64,000 nt of DNA, from contig CM039211.1 of NCBI GenBank assembly GCA_008360975.2, positions 4,719,522 through 4,783,521 on the forward strand, written 5' to 3'. Origin of the DNA: Lichenostomus cassidix. Taxonomy: Eukaryota; Chordata; Aves; Passeriformes; Meliphagidae. Every line of letters begins with the position of its first letter. Positions within the stretch are counted from its first letter, which is position 1. Below are positions 23,801 through 34,942 of the stretch, one piece after another. The notes beneath the pieces were generated by a model that searched no databases, was not told the DNA's origin, and saw nothing but the letters and a program-made list of their open reading frames with translations. A program made the position numbers and the translations under genes.

Positions 23801-26800
23801 CACACTTGGTATTTTTAATGCAGAAATATAATGTAATTCACAAGTAGGTTCCTCTAGAAAGTAAGTAGGAATATAAAATTAAAAATAATTTCCCCATGTA
23901 AAATGATAAAAATTGTGTTCACTCCTTTATTATCAGGATTGTTTTGTCTTCTTGGGTTGTTGAATTGTTTTGAATGTTAGCACAACCCTTTTGTTAAACA
24001 CTGGTGGTTGCAAGGTGAGCTGAAAACTGTATTTATTCCAATATGATGTCCCATTTGATTGCTCAATAATAAAGTTAGCTTGTTAATATTCAAGGATTTT
24101 GAGTGAGATTACTCACTGTTTGAGTGTTGCTTTTTTTCACCGAAAAAGAGGTAACATGAAAATACTTCTCTTGATGAGCTGTACTGTTTCTGTTTCTCAC
24201 TATGGTATTTAATGGCTTTGGGGAAATAATTCTAAATTTCTGACATGTGTAGGTACATGGATCAGATACAGCTATTGCATAGTAGTTCTGTCAGATATTA
24301 AGAAAGGCTAATTAGATAGTGCCTTAGAGTATTGTCAGGAAGAGTAAAAAATATCCGGAATTAACACATCCTATAAGCACAGGAGCCCACAGCACAGGAA
24401 AAACAAGAATGTGCAGGAACCCCAAAAAGTGTTTTCCAATACTCGAGAACAAATGGATGAGGGAAATTGTATTTCTCAAAAATTTTCCCCATTTTGAGGG
24501 AGAATACGTCCTGGGTAGCTGTCCATGGCATCTCCAGTGCTCTCGCTCTGGTGGAGTTTAACTTGTATCCCAAAAAATCAGCCTCAGCAACTTCTGATAG
24601 AAATCTGTTCTATCTGGGTGTTCCATACATGTCCTTCATACAGGTCATAGTTATCCTCATTAGTTGCACATCCATCGATCTTTCACATATTCCTTTGGAT
24701 TTAAGGGGCATTTCTGGCCTCTGCCGTGGTTCTCACTCCCTGATGCAATTACAGTGAATGATTAATCCTGTCCATCCCGCGGCACACGGGTTTTCCCTTC
24801 CCGAGGGTTTGTCCTTGTGTCTCTGCATTCCTGCCCTGTAATCCAGGCTGACAGCCTGGGTGAGGCAGGGCTGCAGTGCAGGGCTGACACAAAGGTACCG
24901 AAATGGTTCTGATCAGCTCTGCTCTCTGTTTCTCAGGGCATCTGGAGCAGCAGAGTTTGGGGTCTGTGTGGGAGGGGAAGACAACTCCGAGGTTATTCCT
25001 CACATGGCCCCCAACAGCCACAGAAAGGATTTCCAATGTCTTCAGGGAAGCTTTTAAATGCTCTGAGGGAGGTAAGTGCATGGCACATGGAGTTAGTAAT
25101 GGGATACAGAGCTTTGTGCCCTCAAGCCACCAGTTCACATTCAGTGAAAGACAGCAATTAGGACAAATCCTGCTCCGACTGATGACATTGCCCTGGAGCC
25201 GGTGACTGGTCCTTTATCTCCATTTTGTTACCTGGTGTGTGGTGAGTGTGGGACACACACAGCATCCTCCTCTGGCCCCGGGCTCAGGAAACAGGGAGAA
25301 ACACCCCAACAGCCCCTGGGGAATCCTGCAGGTGTGAACAAATGCTTCTGCCTGTGCACTGGGCATCTCCTTGTCCCTGTGCCAGCATCCCCCGGCATGG
25401 TGACAGCCATTCAGCACTCAGAAAATGGCATTCCCAAAAGCAAAACATCCCAAGCATTTTTCTGCTGGTTTCTGCTCCTCACTCTCTAGGCAGGAATGAA
25501 ATGAATCCTATGTGATTAATGCTACCTACACATGTGCAAGAGCTTTAGGCAGCTCTCACAGCTGCACTGATTTTGTCACGTTGCCTGTTCATCTACTTTA
25601 CACCTGTGATAAATGATTGACTCACATCTGGATTTGTCACATAACATATAGATAGTTAGAGACAAAGGCTTTATTTTTTTCAGTGTTTTATAAAGGTTTT
25701 ATTGTTCTGTGCATCCGCAACAGTTAAAAGATCTTAATTGCCTAAAATTAGAGCCATCAGATCTGACTAAAACTGAGTTATTACATACAAACGGGTATGA
25801 AATATAGATGAAATATATACAATTTATTTAAAAAGCATTGTTTTGGTTTCATTTCTCTTTGCACCATTTTTATGTTCCGCTTTCTTGGATTATTACTGCT
25901 CCAGCTTGAACTGAGCTCTGAGCTGTACCTTGTCAGCCTAACTGGGATGTACCCTATGAATTATATAAGTTTATTAACATATATGCATCAGAATAGCTCT
26001 TAAAATTAGAAGTACTAGCACAACTGAGGAACCATCCAGAAAAGGAGTTGGGTAAAGCAGTTTGGTAGACAAGGCTGAAACAAAATGATGGTGGTTTCAT
26101 TTAGATTTCTCAGTAATATTCACTGCTGCCATTCTCTTTGCTGTTTTCTTCCCAGACAGAGTAAAACGCTTCATAAAGAAAATAATCAGGAAAATAAAAT
26201 CTCAAAGTGCTTGTTAATTCTGCTACTGATAAAGAACCCTTTTCTCAGCTAATCTTCTTAATTAATCTAACAAAAGTACAGCTACACACAGATTTCCTGC
26301 AGTGCTCATCTACCCCGATTAAGAAAAAAAAATAAAAGCAGAAATATGAATCTATTTGCATTACAAACAAGAGTTTATTCCCCAAACACATTTTTCATTA
26401 TAATCAATTATATTGGAGGTTTTGGCCAAACACAGCTTGTGGTAAAAACAATCATACACACAAATAAAAACTACTTAGGAAAAAATAATTAGGGCAGGGT
26501 GGCTGTGGTGTGACAACGCAGCAGTGGAGTCACATGGAGCAGAGGACTTGCAGCAGCTCCCACGGGGATCAGGTAGGGCATGGTGGCACTTGGGCCACAG
26601 AACCTGCACAGAGCTGGCCACTCACCGAGCTCTGAGTGCTCCCCTCGTCCTCAGAGCACCAAATCGAGGAGCTCAAATCCAGGAGCACAAACAGACACCT
26701 CAACATCTCTGCTTGGGGATGAAGTTCACGCTGGACAGACCCAGCCAGGTTCAGGCAGCAGTTTCACCATTGAGGCAGAGACACAGGAGACACACAACAA

Positions 26801-27182
26801 CAAATTCATGCCTACAAACGCCAACGCTCCCTGATCTCTTTGTCTTTAAGAGATTCCAATTGGTTTTTTCCTACCGTCACCAAAAAAAGAAAAAAAATAT
26901 CACTTGCACCCTCGAGCCCTTAAGGAAGAGTTTTGCAGCACAGCAATCTCCCCTGACTCCTGAAATCACAGGGCTTGTTACAAGAGTGGCTAAAACCAGG
27001 AATCTTGTACATGATGCAATTCTCAGCTTTCCTGACTCAGGTTCTGTGATGGTTCATCAGGAGCTCTGGATCTTTTTCTTGCAAACTGCCACCTCAGCCA
27101 GGTGACAGGATAAGCTCTTGGTGGAGCATTAAAATTAGAACAAAACCTCCCAAAATTCCAGTTCCAGTGAGAACTGGAACTG

Positions 27183-27268
27183 TGGGATTCCTGCCCACAG
27201 CTGGGGCTTGGGACTAGATGGCCTTTAAGGTCCCTTCCAACACAAAGCATTCTGTGATTCCATGATTC
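27183..27268 (+). mobile_element. CR1 LINE, 3'-terminal fragment
   Basis: Contains the diagnostic CR1 3' end: GATGGCCTTTAAGGTCCCTTCC followed by a short spacer and the ATTCTGTGATTCCATGATTC octamer-type tail. It is truncated at its 5' end, as is usual for CR1. The plus-strand orientation is set by the tail at the right. Confidence 0.9.
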
Positions 27269-29233
27269 AGTTTTGGGGACATGAAATAGTTTCTGGAAGG
27301 GATACAAAGGCATTTAATGAAACTAAACCCTTACTTGCATCAATCGCCAAAAAAACATCACTGCCAAAAATCAAATTTAAAAACCTTAGTGAATCCAGCT
27401 CAGAAGACATACTTCAGGCTTCTCTTTTCCAGGAGTAAGTCAGCATTTCTCAAACACCATTTTAGTGCTTATTTCTCATGTAGGAATAGTCATATCACAG
27501 TCTGAGGGAGAAGGGGTTTATATATGACCTTCTTTTGCCAGTAATATTAGAGATGTCTCTGAACAGCACGAATAATCAGTTTATAGGTGTTTTAGATAAT
27601 GACTCTTACTTCAGGAATCATATTTATTTATTAACTGATTAAAATGCCTTCCTGGAAGTCCAGGACAATGGCCAATGCATCCTACATGCAATTTGGTAAA
27701 TAGCTGCAGAAGAAAACATAGAGCTTACTTTTGTTTATCTAGTTACCTGCCTGAGAAGGGAAAAAGAATAAGGAAAGGGACCTCAGGCAGTGAGGAACTG
27801 GAGGGTGATGCCAGAATGGGTTGTGCCTTCTTTTCTCCAACACGTTTGTGGCAGCAGAGGGGAGCTGGGCACAGGGAGGAGATGTGAAATGACCCCAAAT
27901 CACGAGTTCAGGGAAGTGCAGGGATGGGTCAGTCCATGCCCTGCTGCCCAGCACCAGGCAGGGACACTCGGACACTCCTGCCATCCTGGAATTCACTGTG
28001 AAGAGGGGGCATAGAGAAGCAGGCACACTGTCCAACATCTCCTCTTCCTCATTCCTTGTGGGGAATTCCCTAAACAAATCAGCAAGTTTTGAGTAACTGA
28101 TCCAGAAACCTGAGCAGTCCCCTGTGCCTGGGCTCCTCCTGCAGCCGTGTCCCCTCACTGGCCATGTGGCACTTCCACATGGGACATGCTCATGGAAATC
28201 CTGTTTTACCCAGGGCAAAACTCGCTGCTCCCTGTCACCAGTGCTGTCCTGGCTTGGCCAGATGGGGGAAATAGAAAACCTAATCGCTGATGTGCTTTAT
28301 TCATGAAATAAGAAGCACTTGGGCTGCTGTGCTCATTGTTTGGGTGGGCAGTTTTAGGGCTTCAAAGGCAGAGAAGAGGTTGGCAGGACCTGGAGCTTCT
28401 GCCAGCCCAGGGTCACTGCCCACAGGGAAACCATGTGGGGCCAGGCTGGGATTTGTGCCCAGAGCCAAAGCAGCCAAACCAGGAGGGTCTTGCACCGTTC
28501 CCGTGCTGAGGAGCACCCACTGAGCAGGACCCGAGTCCCCCAGGGGGCTGGGGCGACACAAGGGTGCTCTGTTGGGGCGTGGGGGGCTCACCCCTCTCTG
28601 GGGCGGCTGCAGGAGGGGCACAGGGGATGGTTTTGTGCAGCTCTGGCTGGGACTGCTCCTGTGCAGACCTGGGCAGCCTCACTGGAAACTCCCCGCAGGA
28701 CGGGCCGGGGACAGCGCAGGCAGGGACACTCCTGGGCTGGCTGTGCTGGGGGCACTGTCACACCACGGGGACCCAGGGAAACGTGCCAGGACTGAGCCTT
28801 CAGTGCCTCCAGAGCTCAGGGTACACGCTGTCCCCAGCCCACAGCCTGCAATTTCAATCTGGGAAACTCTGAGGGAGGAAGTGTCGCTCGTACAACTTAT
28901 CTGAGCCTATTTCCCAACAATAACTATTGTTCACTCCAGTAGCTTGACATAATATAATTTGTTTTGTGAAAAATAAATACAATTTGCAGCCCGTAACTGT
29001 AGTGAGACATACTGTGATTTTATTAGCAACAGTAGATGGATTTTTTTCATTGTTTCTGAAAGAAATCAACATGATTCTATTTGCAGAATGCATTAAAAAC
29101 TCATCTTGGAACCCTTGAGATGGTATTGCATCGGTTGGTTTCAGTTCTTAACAACTTTAGCTGAGTTATAAGAAGCTGTGGCTTCCATATGCTGAAAAGG
29201 AAAGTTAATATCCCTTTATTTTCTGTGACATAG

Positions 29234-29248
29234 CACACACACACACAC
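29234..29248. repeat. (CA)n microsatellite
   Basis: Seven CA dinucleotides running into a short C tract, in the intergenic region. Confidence 0.85.
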
Positions 29249-29470
29249 CCCCCACCATGGTTCAGTAAAAGACTCTGTTTGAAATCAGGAGAAACAGGGT
29301 TATTTTATTAATTCATGTCCTTTAGAATGAATCTCTGTGTCTTCTGTTGAAATAATCCATCTGTGAATCTTCCGAGCAAGTCAAAGAAGCTGATTTGTTA
29401 GTCAGGGAAATGTAGTTTTGGTGTCTGAAAATCTGTGGAATAAAGCTGTGCAAAAGTGAAAATCCAGAAA

Positions 29471-29473
<3 letters not shown>

Positions 29474-29502
<29 letters not shown>
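29474..29502. repeat. 29-base poly(A) tract
   Basis: The longest mononucleotide run in the window. The 30 bases after it are also A-rich with C interruptions. No gene-derived sequence or target-site duplication is recognisable beside it, so I do not call a retropseudogene. Confidence 0.9.
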
Positions 29503-29504
<2 letters not shown>

Positions 29505-29917
29505 CTCCAAAAAATTGCCAAAAAACAAACAAAAACAAGACAAAAAAGAAAGTCAACATATATTCTTGCAGGAGAACTTGCACTGTGTTGTGAAAGTTTA
29601 TTTTTATCTTTCTGTAGGTACAGCAATTTCCCTCCATGTCTTCTACAGACTATTTAAACTAAACTTAATCCCACCTACTTCTGTCCAGCTCCCAGCCCTC
29701 CTCTCCTTTACTCACTGTGTGTTTCCCTTATGGCTGATTTTATCTGTGCTTTTGATTCACAAGTACTGCAGTTCTGCAGAAAAAGCAGTGTGCTTTGCAA
29801 ACATTGCAGTCCAGACCACTACCTTGAGTCAACTTCACTCTCTCCTGCAGAAACATCCACTCACATGCTGTTAGAAATCAACCAACACCAGAGAATTCCC
29901 CAGACCCATCCATGGGT

Positions 29918-29993
29918 CCTGCTTGTGGATGGCAGGGGTGGAACGAGATGGGGTTTAAGGTCCTTTCTGGGATTCTGGGATTCTCAGCCTTGT
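29918..29993 (+). mobile_element. CR1 LINE, 3'-terminal fragment
   Basis: GGCAGGGGTGGAACGAGATGG and GGGTTTAAGGTCCTTTCTGG followed by repeated GGGATTCT match the CR1 3' end. Only about 75 bp remain. It is followed directly by an ~80-bp sequence also found, inverted, beside the CR1 at 33055-33195. Confidence 0.85.
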
Positions 29994-30065
29994 TGTTTGG
30001 GCAGGTGCAGCTGGCACCAGCCTGGATTTTTCACTTCCAGGGGCTGATTTCAGCCGAGCCTCGAC
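29988..30065 (+). repeat. Tail segment shared with 32972-33054 (inverted copy)
   Basis: Starting at GATTCTCAGCCT, this segment aligns with the reverse complement of 32972-33054 at roughly 80% identity by eye. Shared blocks include TGCAGCTGGCA, CAGCCTG, ACTTCCAG, GGCTGATT and GAGCCTC in the same order. Both copies sit immediately after a CR1 3' end. Similarity fades beyond GAGCCTC. Confidence 0.75.
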
Positions 30066-31036
30066 CCCAAGCCTGGGCAGGTGTTGGTCATTCCTGCTCT
30101 GCTGCTGGCTCAGCCTGGAGCCATTTCCTCTCCATGAGCTGTTTCCTGGTTCACATTTCCCACAGCTCATGACTGAGGCTGGGCAGAGCAGAAGTGATGC
30201 CATTAATATTGCCTTGAGAAGCTGTTTTCTGCCCTGACCACTCCGTGGACCCACAGAAGTTACTTCATTACCAAAATGCAAAAATATGATGGTTTTTTTT
30301 AAGGTGTGGGAGCAAAGACAGGCTTTATCTCATTCATACCTGTAACAGCATGAATAACAGGCTCTCAAGATTACTAAGAACAAAACAAATGATACCTCTA
30401 ATTATGCAAATTACAAACCAAACGCACTCTCCCTTATCCTCTGCGTAAACAATAGCAGCTTTCTCCTCATGTAAAGCAAGGAGACAGCAAGTTCATCATT
30501 AGCTGTGCAGCAGCCCTGGCTGTCAGCAGAGCCCTCTGGGCAGCACTCGGCATTCCCTGAGCAATTCCCCTCAGCATTCCCTGTTTCCCAGCCGTGCAGG
30601 ACTCAGGAATGCCCTGATCCCCAGGGGCAGTGGCAGCAGAGCGCTCCCTGAGCAGCTCCTGGGTGGAATGAGGACAATCCTGAGTCCCACAGAGTCCCCA
30701 ATCCCGAGCAGGTGTCCCGGTGTCCCCAGGGCTGTGCTGGGGGAGCACCCTGCTCACCCCAGGGCACAGATCCCCCTGTCCCCTCACAGCCTCAGGATAC
30801 AACTGCTTCCAGCTGTGGCGTTAAACTTACAGTTTCTACCATGGTGTGGTGAAGACAATTTATTGCAAGAATCCAGGGTTCTTAAACTGTTAGTTTGTTG
30901 TGAGTTTCCATACTTGTGATGCACAACAAATGTGTTTAACCAACACCACAGACCATGATAGGAACATCAGGTGTGACCAACCACAGCCCCACAGTGTCAG
31001 CACTGATTGGTTTGATAATTGTTTTACAATTGTGTA

Positions 31037-31104
31037 AATTGTGTTTTTCACCTCTACTTGTTAAACATCTCTAATTGTTACAATTGTGTTTTTCACCTCT
31101 ACTT
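31037..31104. repeat. Direct duplication, 23-bp identical arms at 45-bp spacing
   Basis: AATTGTGTTTTTCACCTCTA plus CTT occurs identically at 31037-31059 and 31082-31104. AT-rich sequence with related ACAATTGT words lies between and before the copies, so this looks like a nearly two-copy tandem repeat of a 45-bp unit. Confidence 0.85.
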
Positions 31105-31699
31105 TAGCTGAGTCATTCCCAGAATGCTTTTCTGGTTAGCCAAGGTAACAGCAGTGAGCAAGGATTTTACCAGGGCAGCAAGGCCTCACTCTGCTAGGCC
31201 TTTCTGCTCAGCAGCATTCCTGTCCCACTCCCTCCAGGCTTTCCTCCACATTCCTTTGTCTGTTTTCACACATTGCTACCAGCCCAAAAATCAATCACTT
31301 GCTGCAGAGTATGGACTCTTGTCAGACTCTCTGCACCACGGGGAGGATCTGGTCCAGCAGCAAGACCAGCCTGAAGGAAGGATTTGGAAATTCCCTGTGC
31401 CAACCACAGCCTGGCACAACCCCTGAGTGCCTCTGACTGCCACAGGCCGCAGAATTCGCTGAAATAAGTGCAAAAAGAGACAGAAAAGACAGGACCTAAA
31501 GGCAGGGAATGAGACCTGAAGTTTCTGACATGTGACAAAGCATGAGCCCCACGCAGCTGTGACTAGTGTTGGGGAAGAACAACCTTTTGGAAGAGGCTGT
31601 GGGGCTCTGGACTCACTGTGCACACACTGAGCTCTTGGACCTGCTGGCACAGGGAAGAGTTTACTGTGGAAAAGGGAACTGAAAGGCAGCAAAGAGGGT

Positions 31700-32047
31700 G
31701 AGAGAGATGGAATTGTTCAGCCTGGAAAAGCTCCAGGGGCACCTGAGAGCCCCTTCCAGTGCCTAGAGTCTCCAACGGAGCTGGAGGACTTTGGACAAGC
31801 ACCTGGAGTGACAGGGAATGGTGTCCCAGTGCCAGAGGGCAGGGAGAGATGGGATATTGGGAAGGCCCTGGCACAGGGTGACAGAGAAGCTGTGGCTACC
31901 CCTGGATCCCTGCAAGTGTTCCAGGCCAGGTTGGACACTGGGGCTTGGAGCAGCCTGGGACAGTGGGAGGTGTCCCTGCCAGGGCAGGGGTGGCACTGGA
32001 TGGGCTGTAAGGTCCATCCCAACTCAGACCTTTCTGGGATTTTGTGA
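31700..32047 (+). mobile_element. CR1 LINE, 3' end (~350 bp)
   Basis: Typical CR1 3'-region order: ATTGTTCAGCCTGGAAAAGC, then CCTGGCACAGGGTGACAGAG, AGAAGCTGTGGCTACCCCTG, GGTGTCCCTGCCAGGGCAGG, and GGTCCATCCCAACTCAGACC with a TTTCTGGGATTTTGTG tail. It is internally rearranged or shortened between the first two blocks. It closely resembles the copy at 58300-58787. Confidence 0.93.
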
Positions 32048-32971
32048 GTCTCAGAGCAGACACCCAAGCAGCAAGGAGCATGTCTGGGCATTTTCTCCTC
32101 CCGTATCCTGCCCTGTTGTCAAAGAGGGCCTCTTGGCTTCAAACATGTGCTTTGGCACAGGAATCTTGTCCTGTTTTTTATCATTCAGTGCATGAGAAGT
32201 GATGTGGAAAATGAGGCAGCCACTGTTTGGTGTGATGTATTTTTCTGCAAGCTGGCTCTCAGCTGGTGGCAGGGGCTGAGCCCTCCCCTGGCTGTGAGGA
32301 CAGCCACACCTCTGTCCTCATCATGAGGCCCCAGAAACTAAACGCTGAACATGTCCTGCTCTGGCCCCCTCGATCAGACCTGCCCCACTCTTTGGAGAGC
32401 AGGCTGAGATGAATGAGCAGCAGAGGGAATCCCCAGAGGAGGATCTGGGTTCCTGGTGGCAAACCCCATCTGGGGCTGGGAGCAGGGGAGGATGCTGCTG
32501 CTTGCACTAAAGTTACAACACTCATCCTGTGCACCTCGGAGAGATTTACCTTGACAGGACTGCACAAATATGAAACTGATGCCGATGCTATCCAAACAAT
32601 GTCTGCTCTTAAAGGACATGACTGACAGACTGTTGCCTCCTATTTGTGTGCGAGGTGAAGGTTTCTGCCAGCAGTTGGCTGCTGCAGCATGTAAACAACT
32701 CTCAGCTGAGCACTGGGTACGCTCATTTTGCATTTTCTACAAAGGTTGTAATACATTGCCCTCTTGAAAGCTTTCACTTTGCACATAGCATCAGACGGCC
32801 TTCCATTCAGAATAAAAAAGGATTTTAAAAAATCCTTGAACTCTGTTTTGTTTACAGCACAATATGAATTCCTGGTGAATGTGGGGAAGGAAGAAAAAAG
32901 CCTTGGTAAGAATCAAAATAGACAAGCTGACTCTCAGTGAGTTTTGCTATTGGTAAATTACTCTTGGGTAA

Positions 32972-33054
32972 GAGGCTCAGGTACAATCAGCCACTGGAAG
33001 TTGAAACATTCAGGCTGATGCCAGCTGCATCTTCCCAAAAGAGGCTGAGAATCA
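32972..33054 (-). repeat. Tail segment shared with 29988-30065 (inverted copy)
   Basis: On the minus strand this runs directly on from the CR1 3' end at 33055 and carries the same ordered blocks as the tail at 29988-30065 (GATTCTCAGCCTC, TGCAGCTGGCATCAGCCTG, AACTTCCAG, GGCTGATTG, GAGCCTC). It is not part of the CR1 consensus as I know it. Confidence 0.75.
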
Positions 33055-33195
33055 GTCCCAGAATGGTTTGGGTCAGAAGGGACCACAAAGCCCATCCCTG
33101 CCATGGGCAGGGACACCTCCCACTGTCTATTCCAGGTTGCTCCAAGCGCTGTCCAGCCTGGCCTGGAACATTTCCAGGGATCCAATCCAACAGGC
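33055..33195 (-). mobile_element. CR1 LINE, 3'-terminal fragment, minus orientation
   Basis: The plus strand shows the antisense CR1 3' end: CCCAGAATGGTTTGGGTCAG, then GGGACACCTCCCACTGTCTA and CCAGCCTGGCCTGGAACATT. It is truncated at about 33195 and faces the CR1 copies at 29.9 and 31.7 kb. Confidence 0.93.
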
Positions 33196-34900
33196 ATTTT
33201 TAAATGGCTGCCCAAAGAAATGATCTACCTTAGCTACAACAATGCCTGTTCCAAATAATTGCTCCTGGCAGGTGTGTGCTCAGCTTCCAGGACACTCACA
33301 GGTGTGGATGTGGATGAACAGCACACGACTGACCAACACAAACCTCTGTCACCTCACAGCACAGCTGTGCCTCAGGGCAGGATGAGCCTCAGAAACGGAA
33401 AGGCTGGAGCTGCCCAGCCCCACGTGTAAGGCAGAGATCACAGAGATACCTCACCAGCTCCTGTTTCCATGGCTTTGGGCAGGTACCAGCTGAAAATGTA
33501 CCATTCATAAAGGTGATTCTACCCTTGGTTCCTCTATAATCCCATTTACTTTTGGAGAATCACTTCCAGTCTTACAAAACTGTACATTCCAAACCAGTGT
33601 GGAGGTCTAACTACCCAAGTATTAATTTCTTCATCAGTGTGACAAGGATTGGAGCTGAAGTGAGTCAAGGGCTTGTTCTGGAACACTCAAAAGGTGCATT
33701 CAACATGCATAGCCCTCAGATTCTGAAAAAAAGAACAGGGTCAGGCAACAAAAAGTGCACTTTTCAGTGCAGGTCTGTCCATAACTTTCTTTCCAGTGAC
33801 TTGTAAACCCTAAGGCAAGCACTCACCAGCACACGCTGTTTAGCTCATAACCTGTGTGTGACAAGACCACTTTAGCACTGGTGCAGGACCAGGATTTGTT
33901 CTTGCAAATAATTCATCTCCACTCCCTGTGGAGACCATTATAAACTCTTCTGACACTGCTGCCTCGTGTTGCCAGCAAAGCCAAGGTAGCATAGCCTCAG
34001 GTGCTGTGAGAAGCTCCACTTGCTCACTTGCAAATGCAAACCAGTGCCCAGCTCCTGCAGGCTCTGTGCCTGGCAGGGCAGCTGGCAGAGATGTGGAAAG
34101 AAAACAGCACAGGAGAGAAAAGGGCGAGTTTCAAATGCTTGATGGTGACCACAGAGATCTGCTGAGCTCAGGGAAACTGAACAGCACTGGACCACGTGCT
34201 GTGCACTTGTCTCAAAACTTTGTCACCCCAAACCTGAGAGACCAAGAGAGATGGAGACTTGAAAATATGTCAGGTATTTCTTTATTCCAGTACTGTGATG
34301 ATCAGCAGAGCATTAAAGGATTAGTGTGCAAAGGTGGGGAAGAGTCAAAAGGTTTCTCCCCATTTTTCTCTTACCTACATTTCAAAAATACAGAAGACAG
34401 AATTGATTAAATGTGTAAGTTAAAAACAGTTGTGCAGACAATGTCAGCTGAGACTTGGTGAAACGCAAGGGAAATAACACAATGTCTTCTAACCCAAACC
34501 TAAACTGACCCTTGCTGAAGTCCCTGGAACACTTTCAAGGGACATTGGAGATTCAGCTTGTAGGGTTGACGACGACTGGGGTAAAGTCACTCACCTCAAG
34601 AGAGGGATCCCTGCAGCCCAGCCCTGTTCATGGCCTGAGCAGGGTCATCCCCTCCTCTGCTGCCAGACAGGGATGAGCTCTGCACAGCACAGCACCTCTA
34701 CAATGTCCTAAGTACCTTCACACAAAAGTGTTGGGGATGCAAACCTCAGAGCACTGCTGGAGCCTCCACTGAACCAAATGCACTCCCCTAAGCTTCAAGG
34801 AGCTGCTGCATAGAGGAAAGTATGAATTTGATTAAATTTGTATTTAGATGAAGTTTACATTGAAATCCTTTCAATTACAAGATCTAGGGCTTCGATCTTT

Positions 34901-34942
34901 CTATTCTTTTTCTTTTTTCTTTTTTCTTTTTTTTTTTTTTTG
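34901..34942. repeat. Polypyrimidine tract
   Basis: CTTTTT-type units grading into a long pure T run, in intergenic DNA. The minus strand is therefore a polypurine tract. Confidence 0.85.

Noticed and set aside
26524..27105. 193-codon plus-strand frame in the intergenic region
   Set aside because: Low-complexity composition, no recognisable domain and no promoter or poly(A) context; consistent with chance.
28290..28904. Cluster of overlapping frames in a GC-rich patch
   Set aside because: Frames overlap on both strands with no consistent protein. CpG density is lower than in the RASGRF2 island, so I do not call a gene or promoter.
33928..34410. 160-codon plus-strand frame
   Set aside because: No conserved motif; ordinary intergenic sequence with no neighbouring splice or CpG signals.
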